Origin: Vermamoeba vermiformis
Lineage: Eukaryota; Tubulinea; Echinamoebida
Assembly: GCA_045837725.1 (NCBI GenBank)
Contig: JBEWZL010000127.1
Location: forward strand, 248,001 to 312,000
Direction of reading: 5' to 3'
Length of the DNA: 64,000 nt
Within the stretch, counting starts at the first letter, position 1. Every line of letters starts with the position of its first letter. The notes beneath the pieces were generated by a model. It saw only the letters and a program-made list of their open reading frames with translations, had not been told where the DNA came from and searched no databases. Shown here piece after piece: positions 24,520 to 36,815 of this stretch. A program made the translations under genes and the position numbers.

Positions 24520-26831
24520 TTATATAAAGAAGTTAATACCAACTTCAGCGAATTGTTGAATGATAGCGTCATTCGCGACGTCGTAGTGTATATGTAGCAA
24601 GCTAAAAAAAGAATTAGGCTCAATAATTATGGTGTTTTTGATGCTTACCTGGGGCTAGGAAGTAATTCTAATATAACATCATTAAACGATCCGCCCTCAG
24701 CGAAAGTAATAACTAATTCTTTGAGCAATGGCAATTCATTCAACAATGCCAGTTTGCCTGCAGTTCTGCAATTGGAATTAGTCTCGTAATTTGAATCATT
24801 TCGTGTTGTTACGTACGGAGCGTTGTCAATGAACAAATTGTTGTTGAATTTGAAATTGTGCAACTTCTTTAATCTCGTCAGGTGTGGAATTTTGCTATCG
24901 ATATCATTCGTGTCCATCAGCAATAGTGTTTTTAAGTTCGTCAGGTGATTAGTCAGTGCTTCAAAATTTTCTTCGGAGAAGGCGATACCACCAATATCCA
25001 AATAAGTAAGGTTTGTTAACGAAGTCAATAACTACACATCAATTCCGTGAGTTAATATATAAATGATATGAATTCAACGTACTTCTACTCTTTTATCGGT
25101 TGCATAACGAATATCCAAATATTGTAAGTTGGTCAATTTCGCAACCTGCTCCAGATTACCGTTAACCTCAAGGCACGTTAATTTGGTCAGAATCTCGTTT
25201 CCGAGATCGGATTCTTGCTCATTGTACAGCCTCAACTTCTGTAAAGAAGTGAGCGTAGTGACTTCTGGAAAAGCAAACGCTGCAAAAAAGCATTTAATAT
25301 AAGAAACTATGATTGGTTACATAAAGTACTTACAACACCGGAATTCTTCAATTTCCATTTTTTGCAATGCTGGTAACATTTCCTGGAAGTCGACAAGCTC
25401 GTTTTCATTCACATGTGGCAGTTGAACTTTTTTCAAGCTAGTTAATCTGCAAGTAAATCATTAATAAAGGACCGTAGTTCATTAATCTTACGTTTTAAGA
25501 GTATCTACTATGCTGTCAGTAGACTCAAATTTAATAGAGACCAAATTCGTCATTTTGGTCAAGTTCTCCCGTCGATCGGCCAAACTATTGAGACTTATTT
25601 TGGGGCAATCCATCAAACTGGTCAGATAAATTTTTGAATCGCAGTCCCATGCTTTGATATATTTCATTTTGGACCAATCATAGCCCTCAGTTCCGCTCAG
25701 ATCTGCTTCGACCATAAGATACGTCAAGTTGGTTAGGTTGCTAATTGAGAATACATTTCCTGAATTCCAGCATTTCAATTGCAATCTTTGAAGACCCGTC
25801 AAGTGGTCAAAAGCGAAACTGTGAACGTCTGGCATTCCGTGCAATTCGAGATTCTCCAAGCTCTGTGGAAGGAAGGAGTAAACGTGGTTGAATGCAGCGT
25901 TATTTAAGACGTCAGTTCTGAATCTTTTGAGGTGCGTCAAGGCTTTCCATATATCAGCAACGGCACCAGGAGTGATCTTCGTATTTAACAGATCCAGATC
26001 CAACAACTGCGTTAGATCCTTGATCTCCGATATTGCTTTAAATACTCTCGTATCGCCCAAATTTAGCACTCTGATATCACAGGCGGCTTTTTACCAACAA
26101 ACTTAAGGCTCTATAATCAGTTACGTTAGAATGCAGCGATGTTAAGAAAATGCCTCAATTGAGACACATTATGTGCTCCAAAACAACTTACTCGTCGCCA
26201 AATAGAGTACTAGAGGCTTCAAAGACTTGAAGTCGCGTCAACGATGACACGCAGGTCCAACACTTCTCGCTGATGTTAATGCATTCGTTGGCTTTCAAGA
26301 GTTGTAAGTTTGATAGCGTTGCGACTATTTTTAGTAGCCCTTCATCGGTCAATGCCGTACAGCTAATGTCTGTACAGCGGAAAAAATAATATTTTAATTA
26401 TCTTCCAATCAACTTTATAAGAGTTCGTTCTCATAATCGTCATAATTATATCAGAAATGGATTTCACGGTCAAGTTTAAACGGTTAGTTTCGCCGATCCT
26501 TCAAATCTGCGTTGCATTGGGGATTTTGTGTTTCATAGCATAGGCACTTACCTAAGCTTACTATAGTAGGTGGCAACAAATTAATCCAAGAATCGCTCGC
26601 GTAGAGGCTGGAGCTGAAATCGATCGAGGTGAAGTTGGCTTTCTGTGATAGGAAATATTTTACTTCTTGCTCGGAAATATGTCTGTTGTACGATAGATAT
26701 TTTTTGAATATTAATTCGATTAAACTGGAGGGCAGATCCAGAGGTCGAGAAAAGTTCTTCGAGATCTTGCCAACATTCTCCACAATAAAGTCAATATCAA
26801 TGCTGAGCAATGAAGGAATATTGTTCTCCAT
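24520..26831 (-). CDS. Leucine-rich repeat protein
   Basis: Starts MENNIPSLLSIDIDF and ends at TAA (24520-24522). The N-terminal part contains LDLPSSLIELIFKKYLS, which may be a degenerate F-box-like helix pair, but I do not claim it. The rest is a run of irregular leucine-rich repeats: LTNLTYLDIGGIAFSEENF, LTNLKTLLLMD, LTRLKKLHNFKF, LENLELHGMPDV, LTGLQRLQLK and LTNLTYLMVEADL. They are interrupted by short introns that tend to fall between repeats. No signal peptide or membrane segment is evident, so an intracellular scaffold is likely. LRR proteins of this AMN1-like kind are common in amoebae, and no specific function can be assigned. Confidence 0.75.
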
Positions 26832-27233
26832 TGTGGCGCTGTAATAATCAAGAATTTAATTTTGGCAACTTTTGTAGCTTCCGACAAACCCGAAAATCGT
26901 TTTCAGTTGAGGAAGGGAACCAGAAAGCTCACAGATCGAAAGTTCGTTGCGGTCTTTCGATTTTCCCAAGTAGTGCCACAAATACTAACTACTATTAGCA
27001 ACTATTTGGGAACCCTGGTCCGTTCAACTGTGCTAGAAACAAAATAACAGATCAGGTTTCAGTTAATGAGCTCCTGCGCCTTCAATAATTCCTACAAGAT
27101 AATTTTCATGCAAATTCGAATATAGTTAATTGACTCGAGTGGTCTCACTGAATAAGCAAAGAATAAAACGCACAAAAATCTGTGTGCTGGTAGAACCAAC
27201 TTTTATTCTATTTTATTATTATACTCGCACACA
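26832..27233. other. Divergent intergenic region, no gene seen
   Basis: A gap of about 400 bp between the divergent starts of the LRR gene and the PH-ARM gene. Both strands have only short open frames with no recognisable product. It presumably carries both promoters, including a pyrimidine-rich stretch just before the ATG at 27234. Confidence 0.4.
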
Positions 27234-29984
27234 ATGGCCGAAAAGAAGGAGGTAGGCATTGATTTTTTATTTGGTATGTTTGGCTGACACGCGAATCTAG
27301 ATTCTACAAGGCTTTCTCAAAAAGCAGGGCGAGAAGGGCTTATTCAAGTCTTTTAAAGTGCGCTGGTTCTCCTTCGAAGAAAATGAAGGCAAATTGTATT
27401 ACAGTAAGCGCTCATTGAACATTTAATTTAATTCAATTTCACTTCAATCACAAAAAGATTTTTTTAATTGATTGAATTTTACCGTTAAATAGGACCTCAA
27501 AATGACAACTCTGAGCCGCTTGGATTTGTCGATATTGCAAAGTGCGATTCGATCAAGGACTCGAGAGAAAATAACGCGCAGTTCTTCATCCAGATGCCAC
27601 ATGCTTTGGTAAGAAATTCACCGAGATCAAAGCGTTGGTGTTATGTAGTTAATCAATTAAATGATTATAGGGAGGCAGGATCTACAATTTGCTGGCCAAA
27701 AATGAAGAAGAGCGAAAGTAAGTCCCCAACTGATACTAAAAATATTCTAAAATTGAAAAATGGTTACCTATGCATGATTATACGTGATTCATGCAACGGA
27801 GCCACGAGAATTAATTTTGGACGGGATCCGTAAAAATCTACTCCGTGGATCGAGTGTAACAGCTCAAATCGAGTACAGGTCCTAATCATAACGCTTTTTT
27901 TAGCTTTTGGATGTCTAGTCTACAGAAATATAAGGACAAACTCCAATTAGACGTGCTTTTGAAGTTTTTAGATTCAGATGACTTCGAAAAGCAAGTTGCT
28001 GCCATTCGCAAATTTGGAGAAGTGCTTAAAAACCGTAAGAATAAGACATGCGTAATAGTATATAAGTAATCTAACGATTTAATATAGTGCACAATGTGGA
28101 TCAATTTACACATTTGGTGAATTTGATAAAAGGAGAAAAAGTGACAGATCCAGCAGTAAAACGCGAACTTCTTTACGTCATATTCCATAGCGCTACATGT
28201 AAGTACAATAATGTAACAAAATTAATCCGCTTTATACTAAGCAAACTTCAAATCACTTTTTTTACTTTTTTGGATCCGCTACTTGTGAGATTTCGCTAAC
28301 GATTCTATTTTACTGTATTTAGTCCACAAATTAGACACAGTCAGTAGCAAGGACACCCTGGTCGATGAACTTATCAAAACTCTGAAGCGCGAAGCTCAAT
28401 CGAAGAACACGGAGCTACAAGTCAACGCCATGACCTCTTTGCAGCTCTTGGTTGTGAAGCACGGTACGGCTTTATTATTACTATATATGGCAATATATTT
28501 CTAATGTTCTAATAACGTGCAGACTTTGCCGCCGCCAAATTCCTTTCAACGGTCAATCTCGAGTTCTGCACGACGTTTTTGGACAAATCATACAACCCTG
28601 CCATTCAACGCAAAGGCATTCAACTCCTAGTGTACTATTTGCAAAGTAAGTCCTCGTTATTGCCAATTTATGGCGTCATTCTTTGATACCGTAAATGCGA
28701 ATCTACTACAAAACTACATCTTACGGATCTGCTCAATCCGACCGGTTTTTGTCATCAACATTGGCACAAATATGTTTATACTAATTATTTCTTGCATAGA
28801 TCCGGCCAATCAAGCGTACCTCAAAATTTTCAACAAGAAGACGCTGCCGGATGTGATGGAGTTTTTGAACCGCATTGCCGACCAAGAAGAACCCATTGAA
28901 CTCGTGCAAGTGCTGAAATTACTAGCGGTCATGTCCGCTATTGAAGAGTTCAAGCCTTTGATGGCCACCAAAGAGTCTGTCAAAATTTTTATCGACATTT
29001 TGCAACGCCAGTACAAGAGCCCTGACATTAGAGCTGAAATCGGAGTTATTTTTACTAATTTAGCCGTCAAAGGTATGTTTTGTTATTAATATACTCTGAT
29101 ATAGGCAATCGTTTATAGTGTCTGATCTAAAATCGAGATCTGCCGAAAATTCTTCTTTCAGTGAATACGTTAATCGTTGCACTAATTTTTGTTTGCAGAT
29201 AAACTCCGAGAAGTGATTTACGATGTCGGAGGTTTGGGCATCGTCAGTTTCTTGAACCAAGCTGCAAAAGAAACTCCGCCACGCTACGTGTTGTGGAAGA
29301 ACAAAATCATCACCGCGCAAGAAGCTCCCGCGACAAATTTCGACAAAGAATACGCGGCGTTATTTGCCAAAAAAGACATGCCGTTCAAAGAAAAGTTAAT
29401 TGCAATGATGAACATTATGCTCAAACAGAAGCGAAAAGAGTTTGATATTCCTGTTGGCCTAGCGCTCAGCGATATTTTCTTGCCTGACGAACCTATTGGT
29501 GACATGCTCATAGTCAGACCCTATTTTGTCTGTAAGTATCGACCACGGATCCGAAAAAGGTGACACTTTTGACACTTTTGACACTAAAAATTTTTCGCCC
29601 ACTGGTTTCATTCTTGTTGATATCGCAGTTCGCTAGTACTAATGTTATATTAAAGCACAATACGAGCTCTGTGTGGCGTTCAAACTCAATCCGTCAAAAT
29701 TGGGCGGAAAAATCGTCGTCAAGCCAGCGAAGGGCGTCAAAGTCGGTGTGACTGTGTCCGACATTACAGCTGAAGGCCAATTGGTCGTTGGTTTGGACCC
29801 GGACTCTTTGTCTCCGTCGTGGATCGCGTTCAAAGAAATGCCCAAGTTCAGTTTCAAAGTGTCAGTTACAAACTTGTCAATTTCCGTCGAGAAATTGTTG
29901 AAGAAGTTCGTCAAGATGGCTATTAAGCAGGTGTTTTTGTACCCGAAGAAATTTTTCATCGGTAATGCTGCCGGTGGCTTGTAA
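27234..29984 (+). CDS. PH domain - armadillo repeats - SMP-like domain protein
   Basis: Starts MAEKKE and splices (GTAGGC donor) into a PH domain: ILQGFLKKQGEKGLFKSFKV, RWFSFEE, LYY, then IAKCDSIKD and EERKYWMSSLQKYKDK. Helical armadillo-like repeats follow (VNAMTSLQLLVVKH, IQLLVYYLQ, VLKLLAVMSAIEEFKPLM, IFTNLAVKDKLREVIYDVGG). The last 100 or so residues read GGKIVVKPAKGVKVGVTVSD, ITAEGQLVVGLD, MPKFSFKVSV and VFLYPKKFFI. They resemble the C-terminal half of SMP/TULIP lipid-transfer domains (extended synaptotagmin type: a GRLRV strand, an SFLEPP-like turn, a final P-K/R-x-x-I-P). A membrane-contact or lipid-handling role is inferred. The first half of an SMP domain is not obvious, so the domain may be reduced. 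Confidence 0.68.
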
Positions 29985-30028
29985 AATAGTTTTAAAAAAT
30001 CTTCTCGAAATTTATTTTAATGTTAAGA

Positions 30029-31524
30029 CTACAAGCCAGCAATTACTAAGTACGCTAAAGCACCAGTAACTGACATTACAGATGCGCTGCTTACAGTACG
30101 ATGAGGAACAGTCGATGGCTTGGACGGTACATCGGTTGAAGGTTCAGTTGGCAATTCCGTCAAAGGGCTCGTTACTGGCGCAGTGGGAGGAACAATACAC
30201 GGCACGGTTATTTGACAAGACGTCTTGAAGGCACCTCGCTCAAATCCAACGGTGACCAACATCGTTGCATTTTCGCTAGTTGAATTGAGAATTGACACTT
30301 GGTCAAATCCGTTGCAAGGGTTGTTGATGGTGTAGAGGCTGGTGTCGATTGTACTGTTTTCGCACGACGATTCGAGTTGACTGGACGTGCACGTGACATC
30401 CATGGGTTCCAGAGCACAGATAGGCAGTGCGAGGAAATTAGTGTTGTACGAGTATGTAGTGCCAATACGAGCTCCGTTGGATAAGATGAGGCTGTCATTG
30501 GTGAGAGCCATGCCAACACCCACAATGCTAGGTGTCTCGGCTGATATTTGGGCAGTGTTGACCCAAGCGTTGTTTTGGCGTTCAAACAGCAATGCATTTC
30601 CAGAATCGTCGTTTTGGATGCCCAAGATCATTGCGTTTTGATTGAGTGAAACGAATGACAGTGCAGAAGTACGGGAAGCGATTGTAATATTTTGCTTCAC
30701 CCATTGTCCTTCGATTTTTGTAAATATGGAGAAAGTGTTGTACAGGTATGCTTGGCTGAATACTACAGTGTCAATGCTGTTGTAGTACATGTACATGAAC
30801 GATGAAACAATGGAGGAATCAACGGTAAATGTGTCAGTTTGTGTCCAAGAGCGGTCAGCCTGTCGAGTAAAGAAGAAAACTTGGCCAGCATCGTTGATGT
30901 ACGTGAAGTTGGTGTCGTCGATCCAATGCGCTGTCGCAGGATAGCTGTGAGAAACTCTGTTGGGAGCTGAGAAGCCGGGGCCATCGTACCACGTGAAGTC
31001 CGTGTCGTTGAACAGCAATGATTCAAAAGTGCCCTGGTCGAAGTTGTAATAGAAGATTGTGTTGTCGGAAAGGAGTTCTGCCATGTAATTGGATAGAGTA
31101 TTCTGCGTTATGTTAACGGGGTTGTCCATCTCGTCCAATTTAAAAATCTTCACGGCAGCGTAGTATCCGTCTCGAAAAAGGCCGCCAAACCATTCGCCAT
31201 TATTGTACGCATTCCAGCTATCGCTCATTGAAGCTCCAGTTGGCACAGCGGCTACTTGGACGTATTCGCCTTCTTTCATTCTGAAGACGATCCAATGCGG
31301 GTCAGTCTCCCCATCCGGAATTCCCCTAGTAACCAACATGTCTCCTTGTAAAGCAAGGGCAATTGGCTCAGATCGATCCATTAAAAATGCCCCACTGACA
31401 TTTCTCGCTTCCAACGTCTGCATGGATGAGTAATCAAATCGGTTACAGTTGATCATCAACTTACTATAATGCTGGCCTGAGAAACAGAGCAAACGGCAAA
31501 TAAAATTACGAATAGTTTGAACAT
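30029..31524 (-). CDS. Surface protein with beta-propeller-like ectodomain and Pro/Thr stalk
   Basis: The true start is inside a longer open frame. ATG at 31522-31524 opens a signal peptide, MFKLFVILFAVCSVSQASII. A 47-nt intron (31418-31464, GTAAGT...CAG) then joins in phase to TLEARNVSGAF. The ectodomain of about 350 residues has repeated short blocks of the form x-D-x-L-x-x-x-x-G (LALQGDMLVTRG, LTNDSLILSNGARIG) typical of secreted FG-GAP/WD-like propellers. A Cys-containing module follows (ALEPMDVTCTSSQLESSCEN), then a Pro/Thr/Ser stalk (LTELPTEPSTDVPSKPSTVP), then a hydrophobic end (GALAYLVIAGL) that suggests a GPI signal or membrane anchor. Function unknown; adhesion or recognition is a guess. 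Confidence 0.72.
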
Positions 31525-32188
31525 TTGAGGTGGATCGATGCTGCATTCAATTCAATAAAGTTTAAAACGGCGTATTTTGCGTTTAAATGCTTTTCTCTTG
31601 CACGTGCAAATCTCCTGCTTGATCTCGGATAGTGTTCCGATCGAGATAATATACTGATTTGTGTTGTGGCACGTGCTTTTAATAATTATTTTTGCATTAA
31701 AACCCGAAAGGTCATCTCCACCCTAGACAGGATTATCTTTTAATTGTGTAGAAGATTGGTCAACATTACCAAAACACGAAGATTGAAAAACCGGAAAAAA
31801 AAAATGAAATGCCTGCAAGGGAGGTATACCATTGAACTTCAGTAATGCTTTGCGATTGCCAGCGAAAGATGTACAGGTGTGATGCTGTTATTAGCTAAAC
31901 TATTTAGCGAGATTTTTTTCTGATTTAATAGTATTTAGCAATGGCCATTTTTTCTGAATATTCCGCACAAGTAAACACTGTAGCATTTGTGTTCGTCTAC
32001 TTGCTCGAGTAGATTTGATGTTAGGGCGTTTAAAAGAAAAAAAAAACATTTTTTTTTCTCAACTATTTCACATCCGCTCAGTGCACAATGCGAAATTTGT
32101 AAGTACCAATCGGCCTGTCATTTAGCATTATTTTAAGCAAAATTAAAGGTAATCGACCACTAACTTCCAAAACTCGCCCACACGTTAA
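31525..32188. other. Intergenic region, no gene seen
   Basis: A divergent gap of about 660 bp between the surface-protein start and the uL11 start. It contains A/T homopolymer runs (for example around 31795 and 32035-32060) and a short ATG-initiated frame at about 32090 that does not continue into uL11. I see no coding exon or RNA gene. Confidence 0.4.
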
Positions 32189-32781
32189 ATGAATCAACCA
32201 ACTTCAGAAGAAACTGTCCGTAGGTTCTAAATTATTTTAATGTAATTATATTATTGTAACTCTTCAATTATAGTGTACTGCACCGTCAGAGGAGGTTTTG
32301 CTAGCCTTCCTACCTTTGCAGTAAAAGTAGGACCGCTCGGAATTGTACGTTATTCACATTTATTATTGTACAAGGCGTTAATACATGCTAATAATTATAG
32401 TAGAATCCACGTAAGCTAGTAGATGAAATTAGCGAACAGACGAAAGAATTTTATAATCTTCGTGTGCCAGTGAAATTGACAGTTAAAGGGCGCAATTACA
32501 CTATTGAAGTGCAGCCTTCAGTACCTAATTTAATAATTAAAGCATTGAATGAACCAAGGCGGATTAAAGGCCGACATTACGGCGACGTTTCACTGAACGA
32601 TCTCATCCAGATCGCAAGAATTGTGAGGCCAAGATCGTTGTCGGCAACTTTTGAAGGAACCCTGAAAGAAGTCATTGGAAGTGCGAAGGCTGTTGGTGGT
32701 ATAACTGTGAATGGAGGAATGTCGGCGTTGGAATTACTCAAAGCAATCTCGTCCGGTGAAATAGAAATTCCTAAAGAATAA
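32189..32781 (+). CDS. RPL12: Cytosolic large-subunit ribosomal protein uL11 (L12e)
   Basis: Component of the GTPase-associated centre of the 60S subunit. Three exons (32189-32219, 32274-32344, 32404-32781) join in phase to about 160 residues. The order follows eukaryotic RPL12: EETVLYCTVRGGFA, then FAVKVGPLGI (KIGPLGL motif), VPVKLTVKGRNYTIEVQPS, NLIIKALNEP, IARIVRPRSL, GTLKEVIGSAKAVGGITV and a final short acidic tail. The third exon needs the second of two adjacent TAG acceptors, because the first would leave an in-frame stop. The sequence is rather divergent for a ribosomal protein (for example GITVNGGMSAL at the C-terminus), but the length is normal. Confidence 0.88.
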
Positions 32782-33004
32782 ACCGAGTTTAACCCAATAT
32801 GACGCCTTTGTTATAACCCTTCCACGCCACATGTTGCAACTATTCAGATGAGGCGGACATTAGAATTTCAACGGACATTTTTGTGTCTATCAGAATATCA
32901 CTGACGTGCTCCGAGATTCATCTGGACACCTGCGAGATTGATCTAGCTAGTAAGAAGCTGTAATCGTCTGTCGATTCTATTAACAAAAAAATTTACAAGT
33001 GTCA

Positions 33005-36000
33005 TTATACAAGCTCCCGAAGGAAAGTTTCAATCAAATTTTTCAAAACGTTGCTCGTCTCCAGCTGTTTGCTCTTAAATTTCGTTCCTATTATAGGAGA
33101 CGTGTCATATTTAGACATCCACGCTTCGATAATCGATCTTTCGTAGATTTGACTGTCACTCGCAAACACTGGATCCGACAAAAGCTCCCCACTTAGCGAA
33201 CAGAAAAACTCGCTTGGCATTCGATCTTTGAACTTCTTAATCTTCGTCATATTATCTACATTCTTAGCCTTGAACCGTTGTATGGCCATACTCATTGGAG
33301 ACTACGAAGAAGAAATTAACAATATTGTAAACCTCTTTAGGTAAGTGTTTTAAAATTCATAAATTTAGAAATATATGTGCGGTAATAGTACTCACTTGCT
33401 TGTCGGCCTTTTCAGCACTCAAATCGACTTTGAGTTTCTTCTTCAAGGCTCGATCATCTTTACGCAGCTTATCCAACTTGTACTCGAAGTCCGTCTGAAG
33501 CTGCGGAACATCGACTTGCAGAAAATGAGTCATATCTTCTTCGTCGAGGTATAACAACTCTTCGCCTGCAATCTACAAATGCAAAGTGGTCAGATCCAGA
33601 TTCAGGCCGAAAATCTATCGATTCTTACTTGTTTGACTTTGCAGATCGGTATCAAATGTGATAAATTGTTCTCCTGGAGCCATTCAATTACTTGCTCGTT
33701 GCTCCAGGCTAACACTCCGACAGGTGAACGATAAATATTTTTCTTCTTGGCGATTAGATCTATCGTCGAGATTAACTGTTTTGATTCTCGGAACGTGAAG
33801 TTAAATAGCGATACTAATTTCGTGCTATTTAACTCAACTACTTTGGCTCCTAACGATTTGACCCGTCAGAAAAATTGTGTCAAAATTATTTCGGTGAAAC
33901 GAAGGGAGACTTACCTGTCATTTGGTTCGATATGAAATTATGAATATGATGTTTGAGTCCTATTTCTTTGAGTAGCTGGCAAACTTCATTGGTCTCCCAA
34001 GTCCTGAACGGCTTTTCTTTCAAAATTGCTTTAAATGCGGTGTATGCCGTTGCTTCTTTTGCGCTGCTTTCAGTGAGGTTCTCTAGCTGCATTGTAATCT
34101 TCGCCTTCTTCAAATTATTCAACTTTGTATGTTTTTCGTTCTCAGCCATGTGCTTCTCGGTCTCTTTTTCTTTCTTGACCAAACCAGTCAACTTCTCTTT
34201 GGCCGCTTTCAACTTCTTTTCGAGCTCCTCAATGTCTTTCAGCGTAGTTTCTTTGTCCTTATTTATCGAGGCCAATCGTTCTTCGTGCTGTTTGTTTTCG
34301 TTCGATAATTTTTCTTGCGCTTCGTTGAGTTTTTCGCCGGATCTGATCAACGACAGTTGAATCAACGAATTGATAAATGCAGTCGTTGAATAAGAGAACG
34401 TTGCCTTGAGTTTCTCTTGCGAGATTGATTCAGCTGTTTCTTCTTCGACCAATTTGGCAAGTCCTTCCCAATCTTTCTTCAACACCAAGGTTTCGAACAC
34501 GATCTTCGAGAGGGACTGGGGGCCTTGATTGGCTTGTTCCTGCAGTTGAATCCTTCGTACCACGTAGTTGTGGCTGTCAGTCACATACAAAAATCCCTCA
34601 CGGCTCACAGCCACGCCGAAAGGAAAGTTCAATTTCGGGTAATGAATCACGCCATTCGATACAGACTCGCACCAACCTGACGCTTCGGAGATCGTTGAAA
34701 CTTTGCAATCGTTCGCGGAGAACTTCCGAATACTTTGGTTGAATGTGTCGCTGATGAAGAGGTTGCCTTCACGGTCGATTGTGATGCCAAAGGGTCGCTT
34801 GAACCTTGCTTGACTCGCTTCACCATCGATTGAACGTGATTGGCCAGCCATGCCTAATGTAAGTCAGTCTTTGAAACTATGGTATCATATAAGTAGGTCT
34901 CACCCGCTATCGTGCTGACTTCGCCTTTTTTAGAAATTTTTCGGATGGTGTTGTTGTAAGTGTCGCACACGAATAAATTGCCATAATAGTCGACAGCAAT
35001 GCCCGAGGGATGATTAAACATTGCGGTCTCGTTAGTGGTGGGATTGCTGTCGCGGCTACCAGGCTGACCAGCTGTGCCTGCCACTGTAGTTACGTCGCCT
35101 TGCGGAGTGACCTTTCTGATCACGTGGTTCATTTGATCCGTTACGAAAAGATTACCGTCGAGATCTACAGCAAGATCCTGCGGATGATAGAATTTTGTAG
35201 TTGCGCCAGGTCCGTCGATATAACCTGAAAATAGTCATTAGCAAATTATTATGATAAATGATATTTGAGTAATTTATCCGAGTATCCAACAAATAACTGC
35301 AATGCTTTAACTTCGCATACCTTTCCGACCAGGAACGCCAGCTACAGTCGTAACTTCACCTTTTGAATCGATTTTTCGAATCGTGTGGTTAAAATAATCG
35401 CAAACGAACAAGTTTCCGAAAGGATCGGCGACTATTCCGTGCGGGTGATTGAACCGAGCTCTTCGGCCAGGACCATCTGACTTGCCACTATGTCCTATTA
35501 AATAATTAATTAATTAATATCAAATGCTCGTAGAGCACAAGACTTGTCCTGGTGCCGTAACAATGTCCAGCGTACTGCATGGAGATCTCCTTTAAAGAAT
35601 TATACTTGTCACAATTTATAAGATGATTTCGTAGCAATAAAGAAACCTAAGAAGGGCAGACAAATTTTTAATTCCAAAAATAGAATTTAGGGTTACCTGG
35701 AGATCCGGCGATCGTGGTAACGAGTCCTTCCGGCGTGATTTTGCGCACAACGTGATTAAAATAGTCGCAAACAAAAACATCTCCCTCCGAATTCGTCGTT
35801 ATTCCACTGGGGCAATTGAACCGAGCTTGATCGCCTTGGCCGTCATTGAATCCGTATTGTCCAGCAGCACCAACAAAAGTTGGTACGTCCTACAATAAAT
35901 ATTTATTAGACAATTAAATTAAAATTACAGTTCTACTGTAATTACAGTTCTAATATCGATAAACTGCCTAAAATGGAAACTGAAAGGATCAAAAGAATCC

Positions 36001-36492
36001 GCACGTCAAGCGAAATTTTGTTAATTAATGCATTAAAAATATGTGAATAATTCAATTGCATCAGAAATAAATAATTCGCTTGGGTTCTTTCGTTACCAAA
36101 CATAGATCAACTAAAATATTGATTTACCGCCGCACTATGCAAGTAATTGGTTTCATATCTATTGGATAGTCCGCATAGTCGTAGGCAGTTTGTATGTAAT
36201 CAATTATAATATTAACGAAGGTACTGCGCTTGGATGTGAGGAATTTAAATATTCTAAAGCTTCTCAGAGCAGTCATACTATTTTAGTGTATAAAATACAG
36301 CGATAAATCATAAAAGTAGTGAAAAGAATCAATTCTTACCTCCGTGCCCGCTCCCGGTCCGTCCATCACCTTTTCATCCAGAAACTGCGAGCCAGTTAAG
36401 CCCTTTTTGATATTGTTGTGATATACAGCAGTTCTTTGCGCCAAATTGGACTCTTGTTGCACAAGTTTGAATTTTATATCGCAGACAGACAT
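33005..36492 (-). CDS. NHL repeats - coiled coil - two SAM domains - U-box protein (probable E3 ligase)
   Basis: From MSVCDIKFKLVQQES the exons encode at least five NHL-type blades: FNCPSGITTNSEGDVFVCDY, NHPHGIVADPFGNLFVCDYF, YHPQDLAVDLDGNLFVTDQ, NHPSGIAVDYYGNLFVCDTY and KRPFGITIDREGNLFISDTF. A long coiled coil (about 34100-34350) follows, then two SAM-like domains (one around FRTWETNEVCQLLKEIG, one around LAWSNEQVIEWLQENNL). Last is a C-terminal U-box (PSEFFCSLSGELLSDPVFAS, then IYERSIIEAWM). U-boxes recruit E2 enzymes, so this should be a ubiquitin ligase with propeller and SAM interaction surfaces. The U-box exon joins the second SAM exon in phase (KQ to SPMSM). The blades are separated by introns. 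The order is the reverse of animal TRIM-NHL proteins. Confidence 0.8.
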
Positions 36493-36815
36493 TTAATTTT
36501 ATTTCTGTTTTACCTTTTATGATTTAAAAAACGTTAAATTTCCATTTAAAACTAAAGCGCTATAAGTACTCTTATTAGCACCGAATTACTACCTTGAATA
36601 CTAAGCAGCCTCATTCTGTCGTTTCGTTGTGACAGAGATTTTGTGAATAAATTTATCAAATAAAATAATTTATACAAGCGTTGCTCAAAAAGGTTTGACA
36701 ATAGTACTGCATATGGTATAATGATATAGGTACTAACATATCGTCACGCCGATTTAATTATAAACAGATGTGTTACCAGGATCCACAACTTGACAGGTCT
36801 GGAATAAATTCAATA
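36493..36815. other. Intergenic region, no gene seen
   Basis: A gap of about 320 bp between the start of the NHL/U-box gene and the 3' end of the TrpE-TrpG gene, both on the minus strand. AT-rich; no supported exon or RNA gene. It should hold the NHL gene promoter and the 3' processing signal of TrpE-TrpG. Confidence 0.4.

Noticed and set aside
31436-31546. Upstream in-frame extension as the N-terminus of the surface protein
   Set aside because: A signal peptide plus a 47-nt intron in a different frame explains the 5' end much better.
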